Shown: positions 54,596-64,000 of the stretch, piece after piece
Position numbering within the stretch: position 1 is the stretch's first letter
How the letters are laid out: every line of letters starts with the position of its first letter
From: Salinivibrio sp. ES.052
Lineage (GTDB): Bacteria > Pseudomonadota > Gammaproteobacteria > Enterobacterales > Vibrionaceae
Length of the DNA stretch: 64,000 nt
Assembly (NCBI RefSeq): GCF_900141775.1
Contig: NZ_FSRI01000001.1
Span: 1,520,251-1,584,250 of the forward strand
Direction: 5' to 3'
Position numbers and translations under genes: made by a program
Notes under the pieces: generated by a model
The model's database searches: none
What the model was told of the DNA's origin: nothing
What the model saw: the letters and a program-made list of their open reading frames with translations, nothing else

Positions 54596-54600
54596 CAAAT

Positions 54601-54624
54601 GGACGTCTAAACATCTAAATATCT
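54601..54624 (-). promoter_or_regulatory. MetJ operator of metT
   Basis: Three consecutive 8-bp units GGACGTCT, AAACATCT and AAATATCT match the MetJ core AGACGTCT at 7, 6 and 5 positions with no spacing between them, as MetJ dimers require. Confidence 0.78.
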
Positions 54625-55089
54625 TGATTGCTCGTACTCGATGCTAGACAACGCCTCGCACCAAAAAGGTATTTCAGGCAAACGATACGGTATAAAAACG
54701 AAATGATAGCGCGAGAAAATTGAAGATAGAAATGAGACCGGGACGACGTCGTTTATCGATAAAAAGAACACCCATCAGGAAAGGATAACCAGGGAGACGG
54801 TAATTTACCGTTGATAAAGTGATTTTGATGTTCGTAAGACTCATGCACGTCTGGTTATCGACCGGTTCGGCGATCATGGGCAATGCTAAACACCCCTCCC
54901 AAATAACGCTTCACATTGATGAGTGTGGACGCGTCGCTTGTCTATCTGGAGGCATGCCTAAACGAAGACACGAAACAAGGTGTGAACTCTAAAAGTGTCT
55001 AATCTATTCAACATAAAAAGCAAATTGCTGGACAAAAAATAGAAGTGTGCTAAAAGCTTTGTCTATTTTTCTACGTCACAGGAGTTAAA
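54625..55089. other. Intergenic region between metT and the TM2 gene
   Basis: 465 bp with no convincing gene. A perfect 7-bp inverted repeat ACGGTAA / TTACCGT lies at 54797-54811 and could be an operator. The A+T-rich end near 55000-55080 should contain the promoter of the TM2-protein gene. Confidence 0.5.
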
Positions 55090-55530
55090 ATGAAAGGGGT
55101 AATAAAGAGCTTTGACAACACAAAGCGCGAAGGTCTCATCACAGGTGAAGACGGGATTGAATATAATCTAACAATGGACGAGTGGAAATCTGGCACGCTA
55201 CCAGAGGCTGGTATGAATGTTGATTTTGCGCTATCCAATGGAAAGGCTACCGCTGTATTCGGTGAAGCAGTATCCCCGACCAGCTCAAAGAAAATACCAG
55301 CAGCCTTGTTGGCTTTCTTCTTTGGGGCATTTGGCGTACATAAATTCTATCTTGGCTATACCAAAGAAGGCCTAATCATGTTGTTAGCCTTCCTATTTGG
55401 CTTTATCTTGCTGGGTATCCCTAGCATAGTTATCGGGACTATTGCTTTTGTTGAATTCATCATTTACCTGATCAAAACAGATAAAGAGTTTGAAGCGACC
55501 TATGTAAATGGCCACAAAGGCTGGTTTTAA
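55090..55530 (+). CDS. TM2-domain protein with an N-terminal OB-like domain
   Basis: 146 residues, with CAGGAG before the ATG. Residues 1-58 (MKGVIKSFDNTKREGLITGED, YNLTMDEWKSG, VDFALSNGKATAVF) resemble a cold-shock or OB-type small barrel. Residues 68-146 form a TM2 domain: KKIPAALLAFFFGAFGVHKFYLG, then two membrane helices and a polar tail ending GHKGWF. TM2 proteins are unexplained membrane proteins. The GxxGxHxFYLG motif is clear. The pairing with a nucleic-acid-binding-like domain is known in marine bacteria, but its role is not. Transcribed alone. Confidence 0.85.
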   Translation: MKGVIKSFDNTKREGLITGEDGIEYNLTMDEWKSGTLPEAGMNVDFALSNGKATAVFGEAVSPTSSKKIPAALLAFFFGAFGVHKFYLGYTKEGLIMLLAFLFGFILLGIPSIVIGTIAFVEFIIYLIKTDKEFEATYVNGHKGWF

Positions 55531-55591
55531 CTGTGCTCTCTGACTAAGTGCCATCTACTTTTGCATAATCATATTTGCGAATGAGCACAAG

Positions 55592-55614
55592 AAAGCTGCC
55601 AATTCGGCAGCTTT
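55592..55614. terminator. Terminator between the TM2 gene and kdsA
   Basis: A 9-bp stem AAAGCTGCC / GGCAGCTTT with a 5-nt loop between convergent genes, T4 on the plus strand. Confidence 0.85.
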
Positions 55615-55640
55615 TCACTTCATCAATCTAGCGCTATACC

Positions 55641-56516
<876 letters not shown>

Positions 56517-56523
56517 TCACGCA

Positions 56524-57330
56524 TCAATGTAACGTCGGTTGCTCTTCGTTAAGCGCTTTCACTTGCATTTTTAGCAGCTCTGCCGCCGGATCGTCCGGAC
56601 ATTGCTCAATAAAATACTCGTAGTCGGTGGCGGCCACACGATCGCAATCCAACTGTTGGAAAATATAGCCGCGATCACGGATCTCATAAGGGTCATCGGG
56701 GCTAAAAGTCAGTGCTAATTCACTACAACGCAGTGCCATTGCATACTTTTCTTCACGTAATAACGCACTTTTAGCCACTGTTAACCAACGGCCTATAATC
56801 GTGGGATTATCGCTAGGCAATAGGTGTGACGATTCCAACTCCGCTAGCGGCCCTTGGCTTCCTTTCAACCAACCACTGAGAATACGCTGGCTCACGCGTT
56901 CGCCATTAAAGGGATTAATAAACACAGGTGCTTCATCAAGCTCATCAATCCGAAGCACTAATTGGCTCGGAAAGGCAACCGGTTTAACCGGCAGTGACAG
57001 GCGATCGCAAAGATATAGGAATACCGCGCCAAGTGATGCTGGGATCCCGACTTTACGATCCAGGACTTTATCTAGAAATACATTATCGGATGAGAAGTAT
57101 TGCTCGATATCTCCCTTAAACTGCCACTGGTGATAAAACAGGCGACATAATCCATCAAGACGTAATGCCATGTCAGGTTCGGCACCAAGTTGATGCTCCG
57201 CTTCGTCAGCAAGGCGATCGAGTGACGCTTTCACTTGATGAACATCAATCGAGGCGTCGATGGCATGGTTCAGGGTCGCGGCCCCTTCTGCCAGTGTGAG
57301 CGAGTCTAATTGTTGATCGGTTAATGGCAT
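56524..57330 (-). CDS. sirB1: SirB1 family protein (transglutaminase-like, TPR tail)
   Basis: 268 residues (second ATG of a pair). The N-terminal transglutaminase-like fold contains LCRLFYHQWQFKGDIEQYFSSDNVFLDKVLDRKVGIPASLGAVFLYL across residues 66-112, and the C-terminal third has TPR-like helices (ALRCSELALTFSPDDPYEIRDRG). The SirB1/YchA family has no proven function. Its place between sirB2 and kdsA is conserved in enterobacteria and vibrios. Confidence 0.93.
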   Translation of the reverse strand: MPLTDQQLDSLTLAEGAATLNHAIDASIDVHQVKASLDRLADEAEHQLGAEPDMALRLDGLCRLFYHQWQFKGDIEQYFSSDNVFLDKVLDRKVGIPASLGAVFLYLCDRLSLPVKPVAFPSQLVLRIDELDEAPVFINPFNGERVSQRILSGWLKGSQGPLAELESSHLLPSDNPTIIGRWLTVAKSALLREEKYAMALRCSELALTFSPDDPYEIRDRGYIFQQLDCDRVAATDYEYFIEQCPDDPAAELLKMQVKALNEEQPTLH

Positions 57331-57335
57331 CATGC

Positions 57336-57722
57336 TTATCCCATTAGGTGTGGAACTTTAATCAGTGCCAGGTTGGCCGCTGCATAGGCCCAGCCCAAGG
57401 CACCAAAAAACGCCAGTGTTCGGAACAGTTTGCCGCGGCTATAGTGCAAGGCCACAAAACCTAACGCTATGTACGCCAGTACACAGGTCAGCTTTTCGGT
57501 CAACCAAGCACCAGACTCTGTAAACGGTATAAAGCCTGTCACAAAAATGAGGGCAACTCCTGAGGTCAGTAATAGGGTATCGACCACATGCGGCGTGACC
57601 TTGACCCATTTTTTATTCATCATCTCGCTATCACGCATCACCCAAACAAACCGGATCACGAATAAAGAAAGGCTTAATACCACAGTCAGTAAGTGGGTGT
57701 GCTTTAGGGCCATATAGATCAT
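57336..57722 (-). CDS. sirB2: SirB2 family inner-membrane protein
   Basis: 128 residues with four membrane helices: TVVLSLSLFVIRFVWV, TPHVVDTLLLTSGVALIF, KLTCVLAYIALGFVAL and LAFFGALGWAYAAANL. The invariant HVVDTLLL motif of the SirB family is present. Function unknown; the small spacing to sirB1 (5 bp) shows cotranscription. Confidence 0.93.
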   Translation of the reverse strand: MIYMALKHTHLLTVVLSLSLFVIRFVWVMRDSEMMNKKWVKVTPHVVDTLLLTSGVALIFVTGFIPFTESGAWLTEKLTCVLAYIALGFVALHYSRGKLFRTLAFFGALGWAYAAANLALIKVPHLMG

Positions 57723-57750
57723 AACGATTCCTGCTTCCTGTCAGTCTCAA

Positions 57751-58596
57751 TTAAATATGCTGAGCTAGGGTGATCCTATCCAGCCCGGCATAGTCTTGTT
57801 GGGTGTTGGCACCTTGCCAACCGGCGTCTTTCCATGCGGTACGCACCGCTTCACCTTGGTTGTAACCATGCTCGACCATCAACCAGCCGCCTTCGACCAG
57901 ATAGTTCGGTGCTGTTTGGCCAATGTAACGAAGTGCCGCCAAGCCATTTTCCTCGGCAACCAAGGCACTGGCGGGTTCAAAGCGAACATCGCCCTGTTGA
58001 AGATGCGGATCGGCACCATCGATATACGGAGGGTTACTCACAATCACATCAAATGGGTTCATATCGCTGAGCGCACTGAACCAGTCACTTTGAATAAAAT
58101 GTGCGTTTTGGATGTGGTTATCGTGGGCGTTGCGACTTGCTAAAGAAACAGCCTCGGGCATCAGATCTACCCCCACAACAGTCACATCGGGTCGCTCGCT
58201 GGCAATCGCTAAGGCCACGGCGCCCGTTCCAGTGCCTAAATCCAAGACTCGGCAGGGTGTGGCAGGCAATGCCATCAGTGCCTGCTCAACTAAGAGCTCC
58301 GTTTCAGGGCGCGGGATCAAGGTCGCGGTTGACACACTGAGTCGTAACGTCCAAAAGTCACGGTAACCCAGGATGTACGCCACAGGCTCTCCCTGTAACC
58401 GGCGTGCAAATAATTGACGAAATTGTGCCAGTTGCGCCGCGGTTAGCTTTCGCTCTGGCCAAGTGTAAAGATAACTGCTTGGTTGTCCTAACACATGGCA
58501 GAGCAAGGCTCGCACGTCGATCGCTGCAGAGCTCCCCGACAAGGCGGTCAGCTCTGTGGTGCTATCTGCCAGTAACGCACTGATTGTTGTCGTCAT
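57751..58596 (-). CDS. prmC: Peptide chain release factor N5-glutamine methyltransferase
   Basis: 281 residues. An N-terminal helical domain precedes the SAM-dependent methyltransferase fold with VLDLGTGTGAVALAIASE and the catalytic NPPY motif in VSNPPYIDGADPHL. It methylates the glutamine of the GGQ motif in RF1 and RF2. Its ATG overlaps the prfA stop by one base (TAATG), so enzyme and substrate are translationally coupled. Confidence 0.96.
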   Translation of the reverse strand: MTTTISALLADSTTELTALSGSSAAIDVRALLCHVLGQPSSYLYTWPERKLTAAQLAQFRQLFARRLQGEPVAYILGYRDFWTLRLSVSTATLIPRPETELLVEQALMALPATPCRVLDLGTGTGAVALAIASERPDVTVVGVDLMPEAVSLASRNAHDNHIQNAHFIQSDWFSALSDMNPFDVIVSNPPYIDGADPHLQQGDVRFEPASALVAEENGLAALRYIGQTAPNYLVEGGWLMVEHGYNQGEAVRTAWKDAGWQGANTQQDYAGLDRITLAQHI

Positions 58597-59684
58597 TATT
58601 GATGCTCAGACAAGGCCGCTAGCAAATCCGCTTGGTGTTCTTGGATCACCGGATCCACCAAACTATCAAGATCGCCCTGCATCACATCATCTAAGCGATA
58701 TAGCGTTAAGTTAATGCGATGGTCTGACACTCGCCCTTGCGGATAGTTGTAGGTGCGAATACGGTCTGAACGATCCCCGGACCCTAGCAGGTTACGGCGC
58801 GTAGAGGCCTCTTCAGCGGCACGTTTCTCTTCTTCTGCTTTAATTAATCGCGCTGCCAACACTGACATCGCTTTGGCGCGGTTTTTATGTTGTGAGCGCT
58901 CATCCTGGCACTCGACCACGGTGCCGGTCGGCAGGTGAGTAATTCGAATCGCAGAGTCCGTCGTGTTAACGTGCTGTCCACCCGCCCCGGATGCGCGGAA
59001 GGTATCCACTTTTAAATCGGCAGGGTTGATTTCAGGCGCTTCGGTTTCTGGCACTTCTGGCAAAATCGCCACCGTACACGCCGAGGTGTGCACGCGCCCT
59101 TGCGATTCAGTGGCGGGAACACGCTGAACACGGTGGCCACCGGATTCAAATTTAAGGACACCATATGCACCGTCACCCGCAACACGCGCAATCACTTCTT
59201 TAAAACCGCCGTGCTCGCCTTCACTAGCGCTGATAATTTCTAACTTCCAGCCACGCCGCTCAGCATAACGGCTATACATACGGAATAAATCACCCGCAAA
59301 AATCCCGGCCTCATCGCCACCGGCCCCTGCTCGGATTTCTAAAAAGCAGTTGCGATCGTCATTGGGATCTTTAGGCAGCAATAAGATTTGCAGCTGATCG
59401 GTTAAATCGACGATGGTTTGTTGGGCGTGAGACACTTCCTCTTGCGCCATTTCACGCATTTCAGGATCATCTTCACTCGCCATTTCCTCTGCCGCCGCGA
59501 GATCCTCTTTGGCCTGCTTGAACTCGCTAAAGCACTTAATCACCTCTTCCAGCTGCGCGTACTCTTTCGACAGAGTACGGAACTTGTTCTGGTCATTAAT
59601 GATCTCAGGCGTTCCGAGTAAGTGCTGAACTTCCTCGTAACGCTCAGCCAGCGATTCTAGCTTCGCTAATATTGATGCTTTCAT
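58596..59684 (-). CDS. prfA: Peptide chain release factor 1
   Basis: 362 residues. The codon-recognition tripeptide PAT in [14 protein letters not shown] (residue about 185-190) and the catalytic GGQ in [14 protein letters not shown] (about 235) are intact. It reads UAA and UAG. It is preceded by hemA with 11 bp between and followed by prmC. Confidence 0.97.
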   Translation of the reverse strand: MKASILAKLESLAERYEEVQHLLGTPEIINDQNKFRTLSKEYAQLEEVIKCFSEFKQAKEDLAAAEEMASEDDPEMREMAQEEVSHAQQTIVDLTDQLQILLLPKDPNDDRNCFLEIRAGAGGDEAGIFAGDLFRMYSRYAERRGWKLEIISASEGEHGGFKEVIARVAGDGAYGVLKFESGGHRVQRVPATESQGRVHTSACTVAILPEVPETEAPEINPADLKVDTFRASGAGGQHVNTTDSAIRITHLPTGTVVECQDERSQHKNRAKAMSVLAARLIKAEEEKRAAEEASTRRNLLGSGDRSDRIRTYNYPQGRVSDHRINLTLYRLDDVMQGDLDSLVDPVIQEHQADLLAALSEHQ

Positions 59685-59695
59685 AAATCTCTTCG

Positions 59696-60955
59696 TTAGT
59701 TATCACTGTCCAGTCCCAAACAAGCACGCATCACGGCCAGTTTATCGGGCTCACCATTTTGTGCAGCTTGCTGCATCGCCTGCGTGGGGGGATGGATCAG
59801 TTTATTGGTCAGACGGTTACTTAATTGGCGTAACACGCTTTCTGCGTCAGCACCATTGGCGAGTGCTTGGATACTTTGCGCCAGCTCCGCCTGTTTAATG
59901 TGTTCGGACTGTGTTCGATATTGCTTGATGCTATCGACCGCTTCTCGTGAACGTAACCAGCGCATAAAGTCTGCACTTTCTTCCGTCACTATCGCTTCTG
60001 CCTGGATCGCGGCCAGTTTTCGCTGTTCACGATTATGTTCTACTATCGATTGCAAATCATCCACGCTGTAGAGATACGCATCAGATAAGCTGCCTACACC
60101 CTCATCAATGTCTCGTGGCACCGCGATATCGATCAACAGCATGGGTTGATGGCGACGCTGTTTCAAGGCTTTTTCAACCATTGCTTTTTCGATCAGTGGC
60201 AATGGCGAGGCGGTTGAGCTGATCACGATATCAGCTTGGCAAAGCTGCTCCGACAATCCATCGAGCCCAATCACTTTAGCGTCAAACTGCTCTGCTAAGC
60301 GTTGCGCGCGCGCCTCTGTACGGTTGGCAAAAATAATCTGACTGCATTGGTGCTCTTTTAAATGCCTGGCCACCAGCTCAATGGTCTCGCCCGCCCCCAC
60401 CAATAGCGTGGTGACATCCGACAACGATTCAAATATCTGTCGCGCCAGCGTACAGGCAGCAAAAGCCACTGACACCGCGTTGCCGCCAATCTCGGTTTCC
60501 GTTCGGATCCGTTTAGCGACAGCGAACGCCTTATGAAACAACTTTTCCAGCGAGCCTGATATCATATCGGCATCATTGGCACTGGCGTACGCTTGCTTTA
60601 CCTGACCCAGAATTTGTGGCTCACCTAACACTAAAGAGTCTAATCCACAGGCAACCCGCATCAGGTGCTTCACCGCTGATTGCTCTTCATGATAGTAAAT
60701 GCTTGCCATCAAGCTATCACTACTGAGCTGGTGAAAGCGCGTTAGCCATTCGACTAAGACCCCGACCCCTGGCTGATTCAGCTCGGCGTATATCTCAGTG
60801 CGATTACAGGTTGAAACGATCACACAACTGTTCACCTGCGGATGCTCGGAAAGCAGCCCTAACGCCCGCTCGAGTTGCTGCGGCGAAAAGGCGACCTTTT
60901 CCCGCAATTCGACGGGGGCCGTTTTGTGATTAATTCCGAGAACTAACAGGCTCAT
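59696..60955 (-). CDS. hemA: Glutamyl-tRNA reductase
   Basis: 419 residues, first step of the C5 pathway of tetrapyrrole synthesis. Motifs: [31 protein letters not shown] with the catalytic cysteine, [20 protein letters not shown], and [13 protein letters not shown] for NADPH. First gene of its operon and divergent from lolB; the order with prfA is conserved. Confidence 0.97.
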   Translation of the reverse strand: MSLLVLGINHKTAPVELREKVAFSPQQLERALGLLSEHPQVNSCVIVSTCNRTEIYAELNQPGVGVLVEWLTRFHQLSSDSLMASIYYHEEQSAVKHLMRVACGLDSLVLGEPQILGQVKQAYASANDADMISGSLEKLFHKAFAVAKRIRTETEIGGNAVSVAFAACTLARQIFESLSDVTTLLVGAGETIELVARHLKEHQCSQIIFANRTEARAQRLAEQFDAKVIGLDGLSEQLCQADIVISSTASPLPLIEKAMVEKALKQRRHQPMLLIDIAVPRDIDEGVGSLSDAYLYSVDDLQSIVEHNREQRKLAAIQAEAIVTEESADFMRWLRSREAVDSIKQYRTQSEHIKQAELAQSIQALANGADAESVLRQLSNRLTNKLIHPPTQAMQQAAQNGEPDKLAVMRACLGLDSDN

Positions 60956-61233
60956 GAAGCGTTGTTACCGACAGCACCAGTAAGGATTGGAGCGGGGGAT
61001 TTTACTTGATGCCCCCCGTGAATTAAAGCGAACATTGTATCGCAGTATTTTCGTGGCACGGAAATGTGAAGCCTCACGAGATCGGTGGCGGAGTGGTCAA
61101 CAGCATACATACCCATTCTTTCCTCCCGCACGGCTAAGTGTCCAACTGGCTTCTCTCACCTCGACGCTTGTGGCAAAGTAGCATGAAATGCGACTCACCA
61201 CCTGGTGACGATAACAAAAGGATACTCGGTTTC

Positions 61234-61824
61234 ATGTTCTCCTGTATACGCATCTGCGTGTTAGCGCTGCTTTTTACCGTGATCGCTGGCTGTGCAACCG
61301 CCCCGGCCCCCACGACCAAGTGGCATACCCATCGCGCCGCGCTTGACGCCATTGATAGCTATACCGCCATTGGAAAAGTCGCATTTATCTCGCCTGATAC
61401 ACGCTTTTCTGCCAACCTTTATTGGCAACACGCTCCCGCACAATCTCAATTAAGGCTCACCAACTTTCTTGGTACCACCTTATTGTCATTGACCATGAAT
61501 GATCAGGGCGCAATCTTGGTGGATGATCAAGGCAAGCAATATCAAGACACTAACCCCGCGCGCCTTATCGCCTATTTGACTGGGGCTCACTTACCCGTTG
61601 AGGCTCTTGCCCCTTGGTTAGTGGGTCTGCCACGTACACAAGACCGCTTTTCTCTCGGGCCAGATAACCGTGTTGCCGCCCTCAATGGTGCGCAAGGTTG
61701 GAATATTGATTACCAGGACTACAGCGCTGAGACACAACCTGCTCTCCCCACGCGTATTACCCTTATCAAAGACCAGCAAACCATTAAGTTAATGATTTCT
61801 GATTGGACGCTCGATAATGACTAA
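61234..61824 (+). CDS. lolB: Outer-membrane lipoprotein LolB
   Basis: 196 residues from the ATG at 61234, about ten bases after AAGGA; longer in-frame starts upstream are not supported. The signal sequence ends in the lipobox [10 protein letters not shown]. The mature LolB fold contains [42 protein letters not shown] and WLVGLPR. It receives lipoproteins from LolA and inserts them into the outer membrane. Its stop overlaps the ispE start by eight bases. The 278-bp gap to hemA must hold both divergent promoters. Confidence 0.93.
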   Translation: MFSCIRICVLALLFTVIAGCATAPAPTTKWHTHRAALDAIDSYTAIGKVAFISPDTRFSANLYWQHAPAQSQLRLTNFLGTTLLSLTMNDQGAILVDDQGKQYQDTNPARLIAYLTGAHLPVEALAPWLVGLPRTQDRFSLGPDNRVAALNGAQGWNIDYQDYSAETQPALPTRITLIKDQQTIKLMISDWTLDND

Positions 61825-62680
61825 ACCCACCTTTTGGCCCGCGCCTGCCAAGCTTAACTTGTTTCTCTACATCACCGGCCGTCGCGACAATGGCTATCAT
61901 GAACTGCAAACCCTGTTTCAGTTTCTCGACCATGGCGACACACTGGCTATTACGCCGAACGCGAGTGGCACGATCAGCCTCAGTCCCGCGATAGAGGGAG
62001 TCAGTGAAAACGACAATTTGATTGTCAAAGCCGCGAAAGCGTTGCAACAGCACACAGGCTGCCAACAAGGCGCGCATATTGCGTTGGAAAAGCGCCTCCC
62101 GATGGGTGGCGGTCTTGGCGGTGGCTCGTCCGATGCCGCGACGACGCTCGTCGCACTCAACCATCTCTGGCAAACCCAATTAAGCCAACAAACGCTTGCC
62201 CAAATTGGTCTGACACTGGGTGCCGATGTGCCGATTTTTATTTATGGCCAGGCCGCGGTAGCTGAAGGGATTGGTGAAGAATTTACCCCAGTGACACCGC
62301 ACGAGAAATACTACCTGGTGGTAAAGCCTGACGTGTCTATTTCCACCGCGGCAATTTTTACCCATCCAGATTTGCAAAGAAACACGCCAAAGCGCACAGT
62401 TTCTGAGCTAATGAAGCAAAATCACGAAAACGATTGCGAAAAGATAGCCCGTAAACAATTCCCCGAGGTTGATAAGGCTGTTTCCTGGCTGGTAGAATAT
62501 GCGCCGTCTAGGATGACTGGGACAGGCGCGTGCGTGTTTGCCGAGTTTGATACCGCACAAGATGCCCAGAACACACTCGACACTATGCCTAACTGGCTGA
62601 CAGGGTTTGTTGCACGAGGGTTGAACCGATCGCCCTTACTTGACGCGCTACAGCAACAGCCGTCAGCCAGTGACTATTAA
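61817..62680 (+). CDS. ispE: 4-diphosphocytidyl-2-C-methyl-D-erythritol kinase
   Basis: 287 residues of the GHMP kinase superfamily, fourth enzyme of the MEP isoprenoid pathway. Motifs: [24 protein letters not shown], the ATP-binding glycine loop [18 protein letters not shown], and [12 protein letters not shown] near the C terminus. Overlaps lolB by eight bases; prs follows. Confidence 0.97.
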   Translation: MTKPTFWPAPAKLNLFLYITGRRDNGYHELQTLFQFLDHGDTLAITPNASGTISLSPAIEGVSENDNLIVKAAKALQQHTGCQQGAHIALEKRLPMGGGLGGGSSDAATTLVALNHLWQTQLSQQTLAQIGLTLGADVPIFIYGQAAVAEGIGEEFTPVTPHEKYYLVVKPDVSISTAAIFTHPDLQRNTPKRTVSELMKQNHENDCEKIARKQFPEVDKAVSWLVEYAPSRMTGTGACVFAEFDTAQDAQNTLDTMPNWLTGFVARGLNRSPLLDALQQQPSASDY

Positions 62681-62705
62681 ATGGATGCAACCCGAGGTTT
62701 CCACC

Positions 62706-63653
62706 GTGCCTGATATGAAGCTGTTCGCTGGTAACGCGACACCCGTTCTCGCCCAACGTATCGCAAACCGTCTTTACATGTCACTGGGTGACGCCACTGT
62801 TGGCCGTTTTTCTGACGGTGAAGTGTGTGTTCAGATTAACGAGAACGTGCGCGGTAGTGACGTGTTCGTCATCCAGTCTACCTGTGCGCCGACCAATGAC
62901 AATTTAATGGAACTGGTCGTGATGATAGACGCGTTTAGACGTGCGTCGGCTGGCCGTATAACTGCAGTGATCCCCTACTTTGGTTATGCCCGCCAAGACC
63001 GCCGCGTTCGTTCCTCTCGTGTCCCTATCACCGCAAAAGTTATTGCCGATTTTCTTTCTAACGTGGGTGTCGACCGCGTCCTCACCGTGGACCTCCACGC
63101 AGAACAAATCCAAGGCTTCTTCGACGTCCCTGTCGACAACATCTTTGGCACCCCTGTTTTGCTTGAAGACATGCTGGCGAAGAACTTGGAAGATCCTGTG
63201 GTTGTCTCCCCAGATATTGGCGGCGTAGTCCGTGCGCGTGCAACCGCTAAACTGTTGGATGATACCGACATTGCGATTATCGACAAACGCCGTCCACGAG
63301 CGAATGTATCGCAAGTGATGCACTTGATTGGCGATGTTGAAGGCCGTGATTGCATCATTGTTGATGACATGATCGATACCGGTGGCACCCTGTGTAAAGC
63401 CGCAGAAGCACTGAAAAACCGTGGGGCTAAGCGTGTCTTTGCTTATGCTACCCACCCAGTGTTCTCAGGTGATGCGCCGAAAAACATTGCGGAATCTGTG
63501 ATTGACGAGATTGTGGTCACCGACTCCACACCATTGAGCGCAGAAATTCAGGCCACGGGCCGTGTGTCGCAATTGACCCTCTCTGGCATGCTGGCTGAAG
63601 CGATTCGCCGCATTAGCAATGAAGAATCAATCTCTGCCATGTTTAATTCTTAA
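62706..63653 (+). CDS. prs: Ribose-phosphate pyrophosphokinase
   Basis: 315 residues from the GTG at 62706 ([12 protein letters not shown]), with GAGG upstream, as in E. coli, where GTG is also used. Motifs: [61 protein letters not shown] and the PRPP loop [14 protein letters not shown]. It makes PRPP for nucleotide, histidine, tryptophan and NAD synthesis. A strong terminator follows. Confidence 0.98.
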   Translation: MPDMKLFAGNATPVLAQRIANRLYMSLGDATVGRFSDGEVCVQINENVRGSDVFVIQSTCAPTNDNLMELVVMIDAFRRASAGRITAVIPYFGYARQDRRVRSSRVPITAKVIADFLSNVGVDRVLTVDLHAEQIQGFFDVPVDNIFGTPVLLEDMLAKNLEDPVVVSPDIGGVVRARATAKLLDDTDIAIIDKRRPRANVSQVMHLIGDVEGRDCIIVDDMIDTGGTLCKAAEALKNRGAKRVFAYATHPVFSGDAPKNIAESVIDEIVVTDSTPLSAEIQATGRVSQLTLSGMLAEAIRRISNEESISAMFNS

Positions 63654-63675
63654 CACATTGGCGCAGATAGACGAT

Positions 63676-63706
63676 AAACACCCTGCCCTTGAGCAGGGTG
63701 TTTTTT
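63676..63706 (+). terminator. Terminator after prs
   Basis: An 11-bp stem AAACACCCTGC / GCAGGGTGTTT with a 6-nt loop and a T6 run. Confidence 0.95.
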
Positions 63707-63826
63707 ATTGCGCATTTTTCGGTGCTGGCTCGACCGTCTAGCCACAACAATGGTAGGATATGACGCCTTTTTGCGTGGGCTCGACGCTCACCGGCGACGA
63801 TGAGTAGACAAATAGCGAGAAACGTT

Positions 63827-64000
63827 GTGAGTAATCAGATCCGCTTATTAGTAGGGTTAGCTAATCCAGGCCCTGAATACGCCCAAACGCGTCATAATGC
63901 GGGCGCTTGGGTCGTACAGGAGCTGGCACGTATTCACAACGTGCCATTGAAAGAAGAGAAAAAATTCTTTGGCTTGACCGGTCGTATTAATGTGCATGGA
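63827..64000 (+). CDS. pth: Peptidyl-tRNA hydrolase, N-terminal part
   Basis: The frame starts at GTG 63827 and runs off the window after 58 codons. [20 protein letters not shown] is the highly conserved start of bacterial Pth, including the catalytic His of TRHNAG. It frees peptides from tRNAs lost by ribosomes. The order prs-pth is conserved in vibrios and enterobacteria. No strong ribosome site precedes the GTG. Confidence 0.95.
   Translation, partial: MSNQIRLLVGLANPGPEYAQTRHNAGAWVVQELARIHNVPLKEEKKFFGLTGRINVHG

Noticed and set aside
54674-54883. 69-residue frame on the minus strand in the metT-TM2 gap
   Set aside because: No ribosome site, no recognisable composition, and it spans an unrelated palindrome. 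Not supported as a gene.

Overview
The window is chromosomal DNA of a gammaproteobacterium, almost certainly a member of the Vibrionaceae and plausibly a halophilic genus such as Salinivibrio or Grimontia. The basis is gene content and order: the hemA-prfA-prmC-sirB2-sirB1-kdsA block divergent from lolB-ispE-prs-pth, a chemoreceptor gene between pflB and pflA, yfbU-rlmA-(chaN)-yfbV-ackA-pta, a FocA-type channel with C-terminal CBS domains, and DUF3360 and DUF3149 proteins. The genus is an inference from protein sequence as remembered, not from a search.

Layout. 1-8.5 kb: mixed-acid fermentation (DUF3360 membrane protein, pflB, a Cache chemoreceptor, pflA, a LysR regulator divergent from a focA-like formate channel). 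8.5-17.6 kb: MFS transporter, CbiM-like permease, yfbU, rlmA, chaN, yfbV, ackA, pta. 17.6-18.9 kb: an intact IS3-family element with a canonical A_AAA_AAG frameshift site. 19-26.1 kb: M20 amidohydrolase, a Fur-controlled TonB receptor, a LysE exporter and metNIQ with a MetJ operator. 26.1-32.6 kb: a carnitine-to-glycine-betaine catabolic cluster (cdhR, BCCT carrier, cdhB, cdhA, cdhC) plus two unknown genes, lying between 64-bp imperfect direct repeats of the metQ tail and terminator. 32.7-35.2 kb: a frameshifted antitoxin-like gene and an A+T-rich cassette of a structured RNA, a SLATT membrane protein and a reverse transcriptase. 35.2-37.5 kb: two DUF1538 membrane proteins with a PII-like and a CBS protein. 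37.7-48.5 kb: yfcH, ybbP-like permease, ybbA, tesA, SDR, a PhoB-box-driven small transcript, ybbN, cueR, copA and a DUF411 protein. 48.5-49.2 kb: two identical tRNA-Pro(UGG) genes with a tRNA fragment. 49-55.5 kb: DUF3149, smrB, LysE, ybaK, a 5'-nucleotidase, a MetJ-controlled NhaC-family carrier (probably MetT) and a TM2 protein. 55.6-64 kb: the kdsA-to-hemA operon and lolB-ispE-prs-pth (pth is cut by the window end).

How it fits together. PflB/PflA split pyruvate to formate and acetyl-CoA, the FocA-like channel moves formate, and Pta/AckA turn acetyl-CoA into acetate and ATP. The cdh cluster imports carnitine (BCCT), oxidises it (CdhA), cleaves dehydrocarnitine with acetyl-CoA (CdhC) and releases glycine betaine (CdhB), an osmoprotectant useful to a halophile. 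CueR and CopA form a copper efflux circuit. Two separate transporters (MetNIQ and the NhaC-family protein) carry MetJ-like operators.

The most interesting region is 33.0-35.15 kb. A 156-nt RNA closed by a perfect 11-bp stem and containing at least five internal hairpins starts just downstream of a recognisable promoter. It is followed by a SLATT gene and a reverse transcriptase gene that overlap by 8 nt. This looks like a ncRNA-dependent antiphage reverse transcriptase system of the UG/DRT kind, not a canonical retron or group II intron.
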